A DNA stretch of 10,234 nt, taken from assembly GCA_029548025.1 (NCBI GenBank), contig JAKPOE010000247.1:1-10234 (forward strand), read 5' to 3'. Source of the DNA: Spirochaetota bacterium (GTDB lineage: Bacteria; Spirochaetota; UBA4802; UB4802). Of the stretch, positions 1 to 7,053 are shown piece by piece. The notes beneath the pieces are model-generated. The model saw only the letters and a list, made by a program, of their open reading frames with translations, was not told the origin of the DNA and did not search any database. The translations under genes were made by a program, and so were the position numbers. Each line of letters opens with the position of its first letter. The first letter of the stretch is position 1.

Positions 1-3000
1 CAATCCCATTTCAAAAGGCGAAAGCTCAGAAACAATTTTTCCTTCACCAATGACAATATCATCCTGATGTATAGTAAATATATATACAGGACCAAGTGTA
101 GCTATTTTCAATCCTACTTTGTATTGTGTTTCCTTAGTTGATGGTAAACTTTTTTCAGCAAGTTCAAGATATGATAATGCTTCTCTATCGTTTTCCAGCT
201 TGCGATAGCATTCAGCTATTGCTATATATAATCGTGAGTTACTTTTCCCATGATTATAACGCGTTGCATGTATAACACTTGTAGTATACCACTCTATCGC
301 TTTTTTATAATTTCCCTGCATCTGTTGAAATAAGGCAAAGTATTTATATACTGTATAGAGCTGATCTTCCACTAAAGGCTCATTCTTCTGGGCTATCGCC
401 TTATAAATAGTATATGCACGCTGCATTGCTGCATACGCACCGCTATAGTTTCCCTGTTGCCATAAACAATATCCATAATGGTAATAAAACTGTGCCTCTT
501 CTTTTAATGAGGTAAATGCTTTTTGATAGCTGACAGCCTTGTTATAATGCGGCAGGGCTAAAGTATAATTTTTCAGCAGAAAATATATATTTGCCAGATT
601 GGTATGTATATCCGCCTCTTTACGGGGTGTTATAATTTCATCGTTTGCCTCCAGAGCTTTCTCGTACAGTGGAATGCATTGTTCCCAGAGGTACTCACTA
701 AAATATGAATCAATCAAACGCTTCTTAGAAGGGCAACACATCCGCAATTCATCAACATACTGATATACCCACCCTTTTAATATATACGCATCAACAAACC
801 TATCATCAATAAACAAAGCCCAGTCAATGTGGTATAGTGCCTGTTTCAACATAGCAAGCTGTTTAACCAATTCACCTGATGTTCTTCCTTCCATTGCATG
901 GGGTGACGAGCCAAGTGTCAGAGCTTCTTGCACATAGATATAGCCAAGTGCATAGATATGCGCCTTATCAAAATCCATACGCGCAACCGAAAGACGGTGA
1001 CCCTGCCCGGAATATTCATCTTTAAGAGTATCCAGCATGGTATTCTGTAATGGAATACTGGCATTGATATATCCAATATGCGCTCCTGCAGCGTTTATGT
1101 TGTATACATCCTGATAGCGACGCCTTAGATAAAGCAATGTATTCATGGTAATGTAGCGTTTGTACAATTCACCGGACTCTTTATATTTTCCTTCCTCATA
1201 CAGTTTTTGTCCGTTTGTTTCAAAGTACTCTGTCAGTTGCTCAATAATAGGACGGATATCCTGTTTCCACTGGACCTGAAAGTTATTAGTTGCAGCCTCA
1301 TAGTAGCCAGCCCAATCATCACTCTTCTGTTTTTGTGCAAGCTCACCTGATTTTACATTGATTAGAAAATATGCGACATCCAATTTTTTTGTATTTGCAA
1401 GCCCCTGTTTTAAGTAGAGCCATGCCTCTTCATTTTGTCCCAGCTCATCAAGGCTTGTGGCAGCTATGTATTGAAAAATTGCCTTTGCAATAGGCAGGGT
1501 ATACCGTTCAACAGCTTCCTTAGCACCTGCATACCGCTGTGCTGCCGGTAATTGTTTTGTAGCATTAATAACTTCCATCGTAATTTCATTTTTAAGATAG
1601 GTGTACGATGAGCCTAACACCACTATCCACTCTTCAGGTATAGTAAATCCCCCGTACAGCAACCGGCCAATCTTAAAGCGCACATACGCAAGCCTGGAAT
1701 AGGTGGCATAGGTATCAACAATATCACGGTACGTCGTTAAAGCTCTCTGTGTAAAGCCCTGAGCTGCATACCTATCAGCTAATTCTTCAATGAAAAAAGG
1801 CGTTAGTTTTTCATTGTTTTCTAACTTCAACTCTTGTATATTTTTTTCAAGGTATGTTATTGTATTGTTTTCTTTTAATAGTATAAATTGCGCATACAAT
1901 GATGCCGGCTTGCTTTTGGGCGATAGTTCCTGTAATATCTGTTTTGCAATTGTATAGTGTTCATCCCTTGAAAGCTCATACAGGGCCTTTGCAATAATCA
2001 TCTGGGAATCAATATCCACCGCCTCTCTAAAAAAATAATATGTTGCAAACAAACATCGCTGATATCGTTCTATATCATCAAAATCTTCTTTATATTTCAG
2101 TGCCAGTTCATACTGTCTAAGTGCATTTTTTTGTTTTGGTATTATCCCCGTATGGGGAATCATTGCCATGTTTATGTGTTCACCTTCAACCACACTATAC
2201 ACAATAACCCCGTCAGCATATGGCACCCATCGTGGCGCAGTTGAATATTCATCAATCAATGTTAACGGATATTCTTCACCCGTTATTACATTGTAATAAT
2301 ACAGCATACCGTTATCACTGGCATCAACCACTCCATCACTGTTAGTATCATGCTCAACCCGTGTAAAATAGATATCATCATCTGTTTTTCCATAGCACGG
2401 TGATAGTTGCAGTGACGAATTATTGGTGAGCTTTTGTATAGCACCGGTTGCGATGGTTATCCGGTAAATGTTGGTTTCCTTCCCATCCTGTTTTGTAAAA
2501 AGAATCGCATTGCCATCATTTGAAAACCGTGGTTGCATGCCACTGGTTATCTTGCGAACTTTATTACCATCCCTGCTCATAATAAAAATACTTTCCTCAC
2601 CTTCGCGCTCAGATGAAAAGGCAATCCATTTACCATCAGGCGAAAAGCATGGGCTGGCGTCTCGTATGGGGACTATAGCGCCGGTTGCTGTATCCTTTAT
2701 TGTTGTAAGATTTTGTGCAGGTTGCTCGCCTTCTAATTTGCTCTGTGATAGTATCGTGTCTATACTTAATTTCATGAGCAAAATATCACCCTGGGGGTCG
2801 TCCCGTGTTGAAACAAATACACACCATTTACCATCAGGTGAAACATCAGGGGCAAAATCTTTTGCAGGGTGCACTGTTAAACGAAACGTTGTGATGTCAT
2901 TCAGTGGTCTAAGATATATATCAAAATTATTGCGTTCTCTGTTTGATGCATAGATAAAGTACTTCCCATCAGTAGTAATAGTACCACTTACATTTACCGA

Positions 3001-3156
3001 ACGCTCAAAGGTAAGAGGTATAACTCTGCCAGTACCAAAACGATACTCTTTTGTTAAAACCTGTGAATAATCAAATGGCACATCACGCTGTGCAGTTGAA
3101 ACACATCCAGCAAACGATAGCAAGAGTAACAGTACTATGAACAATAAACGCTTCAT
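1..3156 (-). CDS. Large lipoprotein with PD40/TolB-like beta-propeller and TPR-like repeats (3' end cut off by window)
   Basis: The frame is open from the ATG at 3156 to the window edge (1052 codons, no stop), so the C-terminus is missing. Residues 1-17 form a lipoprotein signal peptide (MKR, then a Leu-rich core) ending in FAGC, with the lipidated Cys at 18. Residues about 45-330 hold about six propeller blades of the PD40/TolB type, including two clear SPDGKW motifs (near 3020-2170). One blade carries an EF-hand-like loop. From about residue 330 onward the protein is helical and TPR-like; typical repeats, such as those around LANIYFLLKNYTLALPHYNKA and FALFQQMQGNYKKAIEWY, lie at about 640-280. 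The start overlaps the stop of the DUF1318 gene by ATGA and has only a weak Shine-Dalgarno (GGTG), which suggests translational coupling. The predicted role is a membrane-anchored periplasmic scaffold; the partner and substrate are unknown. The domain types are well supported and the function is not. Confidence 0.88.
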   Translation of the reverse strand, partial: MKRLLFIVLLLLLSFAGCVSTAQRDVPFDYSQVLTKEYRFGTGRVIPLTFERSVNVSGTITTDGKYFIYASNRERNNFDIYLRPLNDITTFRLTVHPAKDFAPDVSPDGKWCVFVSTRDDPQGDILLMKLSIDTILSQSKLEGEQPAQNLTTIKDTATGAIVPIRDASPCFSPDGKWIAFSSEREGEESIFIMSRDGNKVRKITSGMQPRFSNDGNAILFTKQDGKETNIYRITIATGAIQKLTNNSSLQLSPCYGKTDDDIYFTRVEHDTNSDGVVDASDNGMLYYYNVITGEEYPLTLIDEYSTAPRWVPYADGVIVYSVVEGEHINMAMIPHTGIIPKQKNALRQYELALKYKEDFDDIERYQRCLFATYYFFREAVDIDSQMIIAKALYELSRDEHYTIAKQILQELSPKSKPASLYAQFILLKENNTITYLEKNIQELKLENNEKLTPFFIEELADRYAAQGFTQRALTTYRDIVDTYATYSRLAYVRFKIGRLLYGGFTIPEEWIVVLGSSYTYLKNEITMEVINATKQLPAAQRYAGAKEAVERYTLPIAKAIFQYIAATSLDELGQNEEAWLYLKQGLANTKKLDVAYFLINVKSGELAQKQKSDDWAGYYEAATNNFQVQWKQDIRPIIEQLTEYFETNGQKLYEEGKYKESGELYKRYITMNTLLYLRRRYQDVYNINAAGAHIGYINASIPLQNTMLDTLKDEYSGQGHRLSVARMDFDKAHIYALGYIYVQEALTLGSSPHAMEGRTSGELVKQLAMLKQALYHIDWALFIDDRFVDAYILKGWVYQYVDELRMCCPSKKRLIDSYFSEYLWEQCIPLYEKALEANDEIITPRKEADIHTNLANIYFLLKNYTLALPHYNKAVSYQKAFTSLKEEAQFYYHYGYCLWQQGNYSGAYAAMQRAYTIYKAIAQKNEPLVEDQLYTVYKYFALFQQMQGNYKKAIEWYTTSVIHATRYNHGKSNSRLYIAIAECYRKLENDREALSYLELAEKSLPSTKETQYKVGLKIATLGPVYIFTIHQDDIVIGEGKIVSELSPFEMGL

Positions 3157-3752
3157 TTCTTCACCCAGCGGCCGTCATTGTTTTGTATCCAGTCACCTTT
3201 TTTAGCTTTTGCATGCTGCTCTTTTGCAAATTCAACTGCAAACTGTATGGCTTTTGCTTCACTGCTTCTGGCAGCACCAGAACTTTTAACAAAGATTACA
3301 CTGCGGGCATTATTTTCCTGTTGTACAACGGTGCGTATTACATCAGCCTCTTGTAGTGACTGAAGCTTTTTTTCATCAACTATTGCAATATATCCATTAT
3401 TCTGTTCGCCAATAAGCTCTTTATCCTTGTATAAACGTATTGTATCGCTGTTTAATTCTCTTATCTGGATGGCATTCAACAACTCATCATCAGCATTGAC
3501 AACCGCTTTACGATTCCCTTTTGATGGGGTCATCACCGTTGATGTAACCCATGCGTCCTGTTCAAGCTCATGGTATTCTCCAATGAGCTGTCGCTCCAAT
3601 GCGGTCTTTTCACCGGTAATATTGATTGCAGGGGGGTATATCTCAAGGCAACTTGGCATATCTTGAATGCAGCCTGAGGAAGTACATCCAGACATAACAA
3701 TAACTATACAAACAATACACGCGAGTGCTATCGCCACCATGTTTTTTTTCAT
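3153..3752 (-). CDS. YdbL/DUF1318-like lipoprotein
   Basis: This 199-aa protein has a lipoprotein signal peptide: MKKN, a hydrophobic stretch at 5-20, then the lipobox MSGC with Cys 23. Two further Cys (28, 35) follow soon after and could form a disulfide. The C-terminal half resembles the DUF1318/YdbL family: IGEQNNGYIAIVD at 114-126 (family pattern G-E-x-x-x-G-Y), an Ala/Lys-rich helix, then a tail with GDWIQ and DGRWVKK at 186-199. E. coli YdbL is a roughly 110-aa periplasmic protein without lipid; this one is longer and lipidated. The segment at about 35-65 (LEIYPPAINITGEKT, then ERQLIGEY) precedes the domain. The gene overlaps the upstream AsmA-like gene by ATGA and the downstream propeller/TPR gene by ATGA. 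By analogy with ydbH-ynbE-ydbL, it probably acts with the AsmA-like protein in the periplasm. Family recognition is by eye. Confidence 0.85.
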   Translation of the reverse strand: MKKNMVAIALACIVCIVIVMSGCTSSGCIQDMPSCLEIYPPAINITGEKTALERQLIGEYHELEQDAWVTSTVMTPSKGNRKAVVNADDELLNAIQIRELNSDTIRLYKDKELIGEQNNGYIAIVDEKKLQSLQEADVIRTVVQQENNARSVIFVKSSGAARSSEAKAIQFAVEFAKEQHAKAKKGDWIQNNDGRWVKK

Positions 3753-6457
3753 AATGATTCCTCCCGCACCTTGTTGAAAAACTCCATCACCGGAATGCGT
3801 TCATAGCGGACCCGTTCATTGTTAACCGTCACCAGTGCACCCAGTATTTTGCGCTTAAATACCACCGTTGGATATACAAGCCCCTTATCAATATAAAAAT
3901 CAAAGCCAGCAATGATAAGCGAATTATCCACAGCAATTTGTGCCATGCCCAATTTTGATTTCCCCTTTTCTTCATTCAAGCCTTTGAACAATCGGTTGGC
4001 AAACTGTTCACCAACCTTGTAAATAGTAGCAGTACCTGAAATGTCAAGATTCTGACCGGTAGATAAATTCTTTCCCTGCATTATAGCATTCATGGATAAC
4101 AAAGAGTCGTGATGTATTCGCAGGGAAGATGGATCATCCAGTTTTCCAATATCAATATCATTGACATTAAACGCAACTCTAAATCCCATATTCTCCGGTT
4201 TAAGATCTGCCAGATTAAAGAGTAACTCCTTTAATGTTACCGTTCCCCCCATTACTGTTGCCTGTACATTCTTTATTTCCAGTGTGTTGCGTTTACATCC
4301 AATATACCCTTTGCAACTACTCATATATTCAAATGCAATATTACGCGATGGATGTTTTGCTACAATCCTGCCTATAGAAACATTGACCTCGGGTTTAAAC
4401 AGTGCAATGTTCATACTGTCGGCAACATCAAACGGTATCTCAAAGCTCTCCCCCATGGTATACATTATTGGGATATCAATATCAACAGGGCCTACATAAA
4501 GTTTATTGGGTTTACTTTCAATCTGTAGTTTCTTTGATACAATATTACCCTTTGCTGATAATTTCTGCACTGTTCCTTTGAGATGCATTGCAACTGCCAG
4601 TTGACCACTCAAAGAATAATCAGCAAATGCAACGGGCTTTGCAGGTGCAACAGTTAATCCCGTACTAACATCAATCATGATATCATTCCCCATGACAACA
4701 TTGCCATGAGCCTGTATGGCCATATTTTTTTTGCTACTGGATAGCTCTAAAACAGAGATGGTAATTTTTTGCTGCTCAGGTTTATGAGCTATTGACGCTG
4801 TAAGTTTTAGATCATCAATGTCATAATCAGGTATTGCAAATATGGTAGCAAGCTCTATCGCATTTACTTTTTTAGAAGATTGCAACGTGGTGTTCAACGT
4901 AACACTAATCGGTTTTGTTATAGGACTTGATGATAGTGCTTGCTTCAGGTGAGCAGGCAATGTATGTGTTAATACCGGCATATTAATCATCAACGGATGT
5001 ATGGCAATGCGCGCCTGTATAGTATCATGCAATGAAACGGTACCATCCATCTCGCACCGTATTGCTTCTTTTGCACTAGCAGCATCTCGGTGTACCATGA
5101 CAAAACGATGTATTTGTACAAAACCCGTGTTGCGATTGTAATTGATATCACATACCAGATCTGCACTATTATCCTTTGATTTTTCACCAAGTGCATAATA
5201 AAAGTGCGGTATATGTATCCGTAGCGATCCTGTAACATAAGCGTTGCTCATAGCAACAGTGTAGGGTATGGTAAATGAAGGGACCGTTATTGAAAAATCC
5301 CCGGTAGCAACTGCTACATTTTCCCCGCTGATAGCACCCGTAACGGTGAAATTATTCCCCTTACCTGTTATCATAAGAGGAAATAGGGAGACAGTTCCAT
5401 GAAAGTATGGGCTGGGCCCTATCAGCTTGCTGGTATAGGTATACAACTCGTGAAGCCTGATATTGCTATCAAGCATCGCAAAGGATATCTCAGGACTTTT
5501 GTTAACATGCAGTATACTGCCAGCAAACGAAACCCAGGTGGATTGATTAAATGTAATCATAAAGGTATTACAGCGAAGTACGTCAGTTGAAGGATTATAG
5601 ATGATGTCATATTCAATTTTAGCATTTAACGGTGCTACATGTTTTTGAACAAAACGCAGCGGCGTAGTATACGTGCCACAGATGAAGTTGCTTGATAGTT
5701 GCTTTTGATCAGGGTTGTACGCAACATGAAATGAAAACAACAATGGTGGACCTGCCTTTACATCTTTTGATATAAATGAAAGCTGTAGTGTTTTTTGTGG
5801 ATTTATCGCAATGTCCATTGTATCAAACAAGGCTAACGCCTTTACATTCAATGGTATGGATCTCATTGAAGGTGCATGTACTGTTATATATGATGAAAAA
5901 TCATGACATCGTAGTTCATAGGTACTGCCATGTACGGTTATTGAAAGATTTTGTACTATGAAGTTAAAAAGAAATTCCACTGGAATTGGCAATGAAATTG
6001 CTTCCCCTGCTTCAACTTTTTGCTTTTCTTCTTTTTCTTCTTTTTCCTTTTTTTCAGAGGGTTTCAGCATCCTCTGAAAATTCCATACCCCTTTGTGTTC
6101 ATCAATGACAATAGACGGATTATACAGCCCAACCTCATAGATGTTAACCTTCCCAATAAGCATTGGTAACAGGCTATACTTTAGTTTAAAGGTATCAAAC
6201 TGTAGTAATGGTGTGGTATCACCCAAAACAAAAAGTTTACAATTTTTTATTTCAAATCCATGAAATAATGAAAAATGGGTTACCTGTAATGAAGCTGTAG
6301 CGTTAAGGCTGGATTCTATCTGTGAGATGAGGAATCTGGTTGCTTTGCTATCGGTGATATAAATGTTAACACCAATAATACCAATGAACAACAAAACTAT
6401 GAAACCAGCAACACCAATACTTAAATAATATGCTACCTTTTTCATAAGATGGACCAT
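3749..6457 (-). CDS. AsmA/YdbH-like envelope protein, membrane-anchored
   Basis: This 902-aa protein has one N-terminal membrane segment (about residues 8-34) and then a typical AsmA opening: a region that matures into a long beta-rich domain, with 'LLQFDTFKLKYSLLPMLIGK' at about 84-103 and W125. AsmA-like proteins of diderms are anchored in the inner membrane and span the periplasm as hydrophobic beta-grooves, and several serve phospholipid transport to the outer membrane. The C-terminal part (about 735-900) has a GGTVTLKEL segment and alternating strands that recall the YdbH end. The gene order AsmA-like then DUF1318 gene supports a YdbH-type assignment over TamB or AsmA proper. A Lys/Glu-rich insert sits at 132-149. 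The ATG at 6457 follows AAAGGA at a long 13-nt spacing; an in-frame ATG at 6445 (giving MKKVAYYL) is an alternative. The gene heads the three-gene operon. The AsmA superfamily call is firm; the YdbH subgroup is inferred. Confidence 0.87.
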   Translation of the reverse strand: MVHLMKKVAYYLSIGVAGFIVLLFIGIIGVNIYITDSKATRFLISQIESSLNATASLQVTHFSLFHGFEIKNCKLFVLGDTTPLLQFDTFKLKYSLLPMLIGKVNIYEVGLYNPSIVIDEHKGVWNFQRMLKPSEKKEKEEKEEKQKVEAGEAISLPIPVEFLFNFIVQNLSITVHGSTYELRCHDFSSYITVHAPSMRSIPLNVKALALFDTMDIAINPQKTLQLSFISKDVKAGPPLLFSFHVAYNPDQKQLSSNFICGTYTTPLRFVQKHVAPLNAKIEYDIIYNPSTDVLRCNTFMITFNQSTWVSFAGSILHVNKSPEISFAMLDSNIRLHELYTYTSKLIGPSPYFHGTVSLFPLMITGKGNNFTVTGAISGENVAVATGDFSITVPSFTIPYTVAMSNAYVTGSLRIHIPHFYYALGEKSKDNSADLVCDINYNRNTGFVQIHRFVMVHRDAASAKEAIRCEMDGTVSLHDTIQARIAIHPLMINMPVLTHTLPAHLKQALSSSPITKPISVTLNTTLQSSKKVNAIELATIFAIPDYDIDDLKLTASIAHKPEQQKITISVLELSSSKKNMAIQAHGNVVMGNDIMIDVSTGLTVAPAKPVAFADYSLSGQLAVAMHLKGTVQKLSAKGNIVSKKLQIESKPNKLYVGPVDIDIPIMYTMGESFEIPFDVADSMNIALFKPEVNVSIGRIVAKHPSRNIAFEYMSSCKGYIGCKRNTLEIKNVQATVMGGTVTLKELLFNLADLKPENMGFRVAFNVNDIDIGKLDDPSSLRIHHDSLLSMNAIMQGKNLSTGQNLDISGTATIYKVGEQFANRLFKGLNEEKGKSKLGMAQIAVDNSLIIAGFDFYIDKGLVYPTVVFKRKILGALVTVNNERVRYERIPVMEFFNKVREESL
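3759..3765 (-). promoter_or_regulatory. Strong Shine-Dalgarno for the DUF1318 lipoprotein gene
   Basis: The minus strand reads GGGAGGA, followed by six bases and then the ATG at 3752. It lies inside the last codons of the AsmA-like gene, so the lipoprotein can be started efficiently by ribosomes arriving from upstream. It fixes the start at 3752 rather than at the fifth-codon Met. Confidence 0.8.
6011..6064 (-). repeat. Lys/Glu-rich low-complexity insert encoded by a purine tract
   Basis: The insert is internal to the AsmA-like gene at residues 132-149 (KPSEKKEKEEKEEKQKVE). It is encoded by short repeats of the type GAAAAAGAA; positions 6023-6055 are uninterrupted T/C on the plus strand (purine on the coding strand). 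It sits just after the AsmA-type N-terminal strands and before the next beta-rich block. It looks like a charged linker, possibly helical, and the repeated unit is three codons long, so whole-unit slippage would keep the frame. Confidence 0.75.
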
Positions 6458-6470
6458 GATTGCACGGCTA

Positions 6471-6476
6471 TCCTTT
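6471..6476 (-). promoter_or_regulatory. Probable ribosome binding site of the AsmA-like gene
   Basis: The minus strand reads AAAGGA, 13 bases before the ATG at 6457. The spacing is longer than usual, but no better purine-rich site precedes either this ATG or the in-frame ATG at 6445. A GTG lies five bases after AAAGGA but is out of frame with the gene. Confidence 0.4.
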
Positions 6477-6525
6477 CACACATAAAATAGTGTAACTACG
6501 GTCAATAATCTCTATACTGTTTTCA

Positions 6526-6539
6526 TGCACTATAGTGCA
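6526..6539. promoter_or_regulatory. Perfect 14-bp palindrome, candidate operator
   Basis: TGCACTATAGTGCA is an exact inverted repeat with no spacer, in the divergent intergenic region 69 bp from the AsmA-like start. If the minus-strand promoter proposed at 6590-6619 is real, the palindrome lies in the early transcribed leader, where a bound dimeric repressor could block elongation. No run of U follows it, so it is not a terminator. The binding protein is unknown. Confidence 0.4.
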
Positions 6540-6589
6540 GTATAAGTAATACCCATTAAAATTTAAAAATATAGTATTACAACTAAATA

Positions 6590-6619
6590 TTTATAGAAAC
6601 TATCTTTTTTCATTGACAA
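6590..6619 (-). promoter_or_regulatory. Candidate sigma70-type promoter for the envelope operon
   Basis: On the minus strand TTGTCA (6619-6614) and TATAAA (6595-6590) are separated by 18 bases, close to the sigma70 consensus. Transcription would begin near 6583 and leave a leader of about 125 bases before the AsmA-like ATG. The region is very AT-rich, so chance matches are likely. No better pair was found between here and the gene. Confidence 0.4.
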
Positions 6620-6676
6620 CTATCTATTTCAAAGGTTATCATGACATTAATTTATAAAAATGTAAAGGGTTTTTGT

Positions 6677-7051
6677 ATGAGCACATTAAAAGATTTATTT
6701 TCCTTAGAATACGATAAGGATACAAAAATATTATTAGGAACAATCAAAAAACCAATCCTTACCAAAGAAGAGGCTAACGAAATCTTAGAATTTGTCAAGC
6801 AAGATATGCAAAACTACCCTGACCATCAGCACTATATTCTCAATGTATTAACAGTGAAAGAGGTATCCAACCCTATAATAGGTGTTTTAATGAAATCGTT
6901 GCAATTCTGGAAGAAAACTCGCGGATATGCCCTCCTTGTCATAACCGATGACCTTTTACAAAAAATAATGATAGAACAGCCTGCAATGTTTGATTTCTTT
7001 GCCGTTTTCCCAACTGTGGACGAGGCAATAGCATTTACAAAAAAATCTTAG
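6677..7051 (+). CDS. Small STAS-like domain protein
   Basis: The chosen start gives 124 aa. The protein looks like a single STAS domain (the fold of anti-sigma factor antagonists such as SpoIIAA): a strand at LGTIKKPIL, a helix at about 29-45, the strand HYILNVLTV, a helix with IIGVLMKSLQFWKK, the strand GYALLVIT, and a closing FFAVFPTVDEAIAF, which matches the usual 'f.vf.s.eeAi' end. The usual DSSG phosphorylation loop is replaced by SNPI (about residues 64-67). No transmembrane or other domain is present. The ATG at 6677 has AAAGGG at a 7-base spacing. An upstream in-frame ATG at 6641 (136 aa) also has AAAGG at 5 bases, but its extra 12 residues add nothing STAS-like. The gene stands alone, divergent from the envelope operon and convergent with the activase gene. 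The role is probably regulatory or protein-binding; the partner is unknown. Confidence 0.75.
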   Translation: MSTLKDLFSLEYDKDTKILLGTIKKPILTKEEANEILEFVKQDMQNYPDHQHYILNVLTVKEVSNPIIGVLMKSLQFWKKTRGYALLVITDDLLQKIMIEQPAMFDFFAVFPTVDEAIAFTKKS

Positions 7052-7053
7052 TG

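Noticed and set aside
2468..2953. Long plus-strand open frame of 161 codons
   Set aside because: It lies fully antisense to the propeller part of the giant lipoprotein gene, whose minus-strand product has clear signal peptide and PD40 motifs. The plus-strand product has no recognisable features.
3178..3666. Plus-strand open frames opposite the DUF1318 gene
   Set aside because: They are mirror frames of a well-supported minus-strand gene with signal peptide, Shine-Dalgarno and family motifs, and have no domain character of their own.
6458..6640. Riboswitch, small RNA or tRNA in the divergent intergenic region
   Set aside because: The stretch is AT-rich with only one short palindrome; no conserved riboswitch core, cloverleaf or terminator was recognised.
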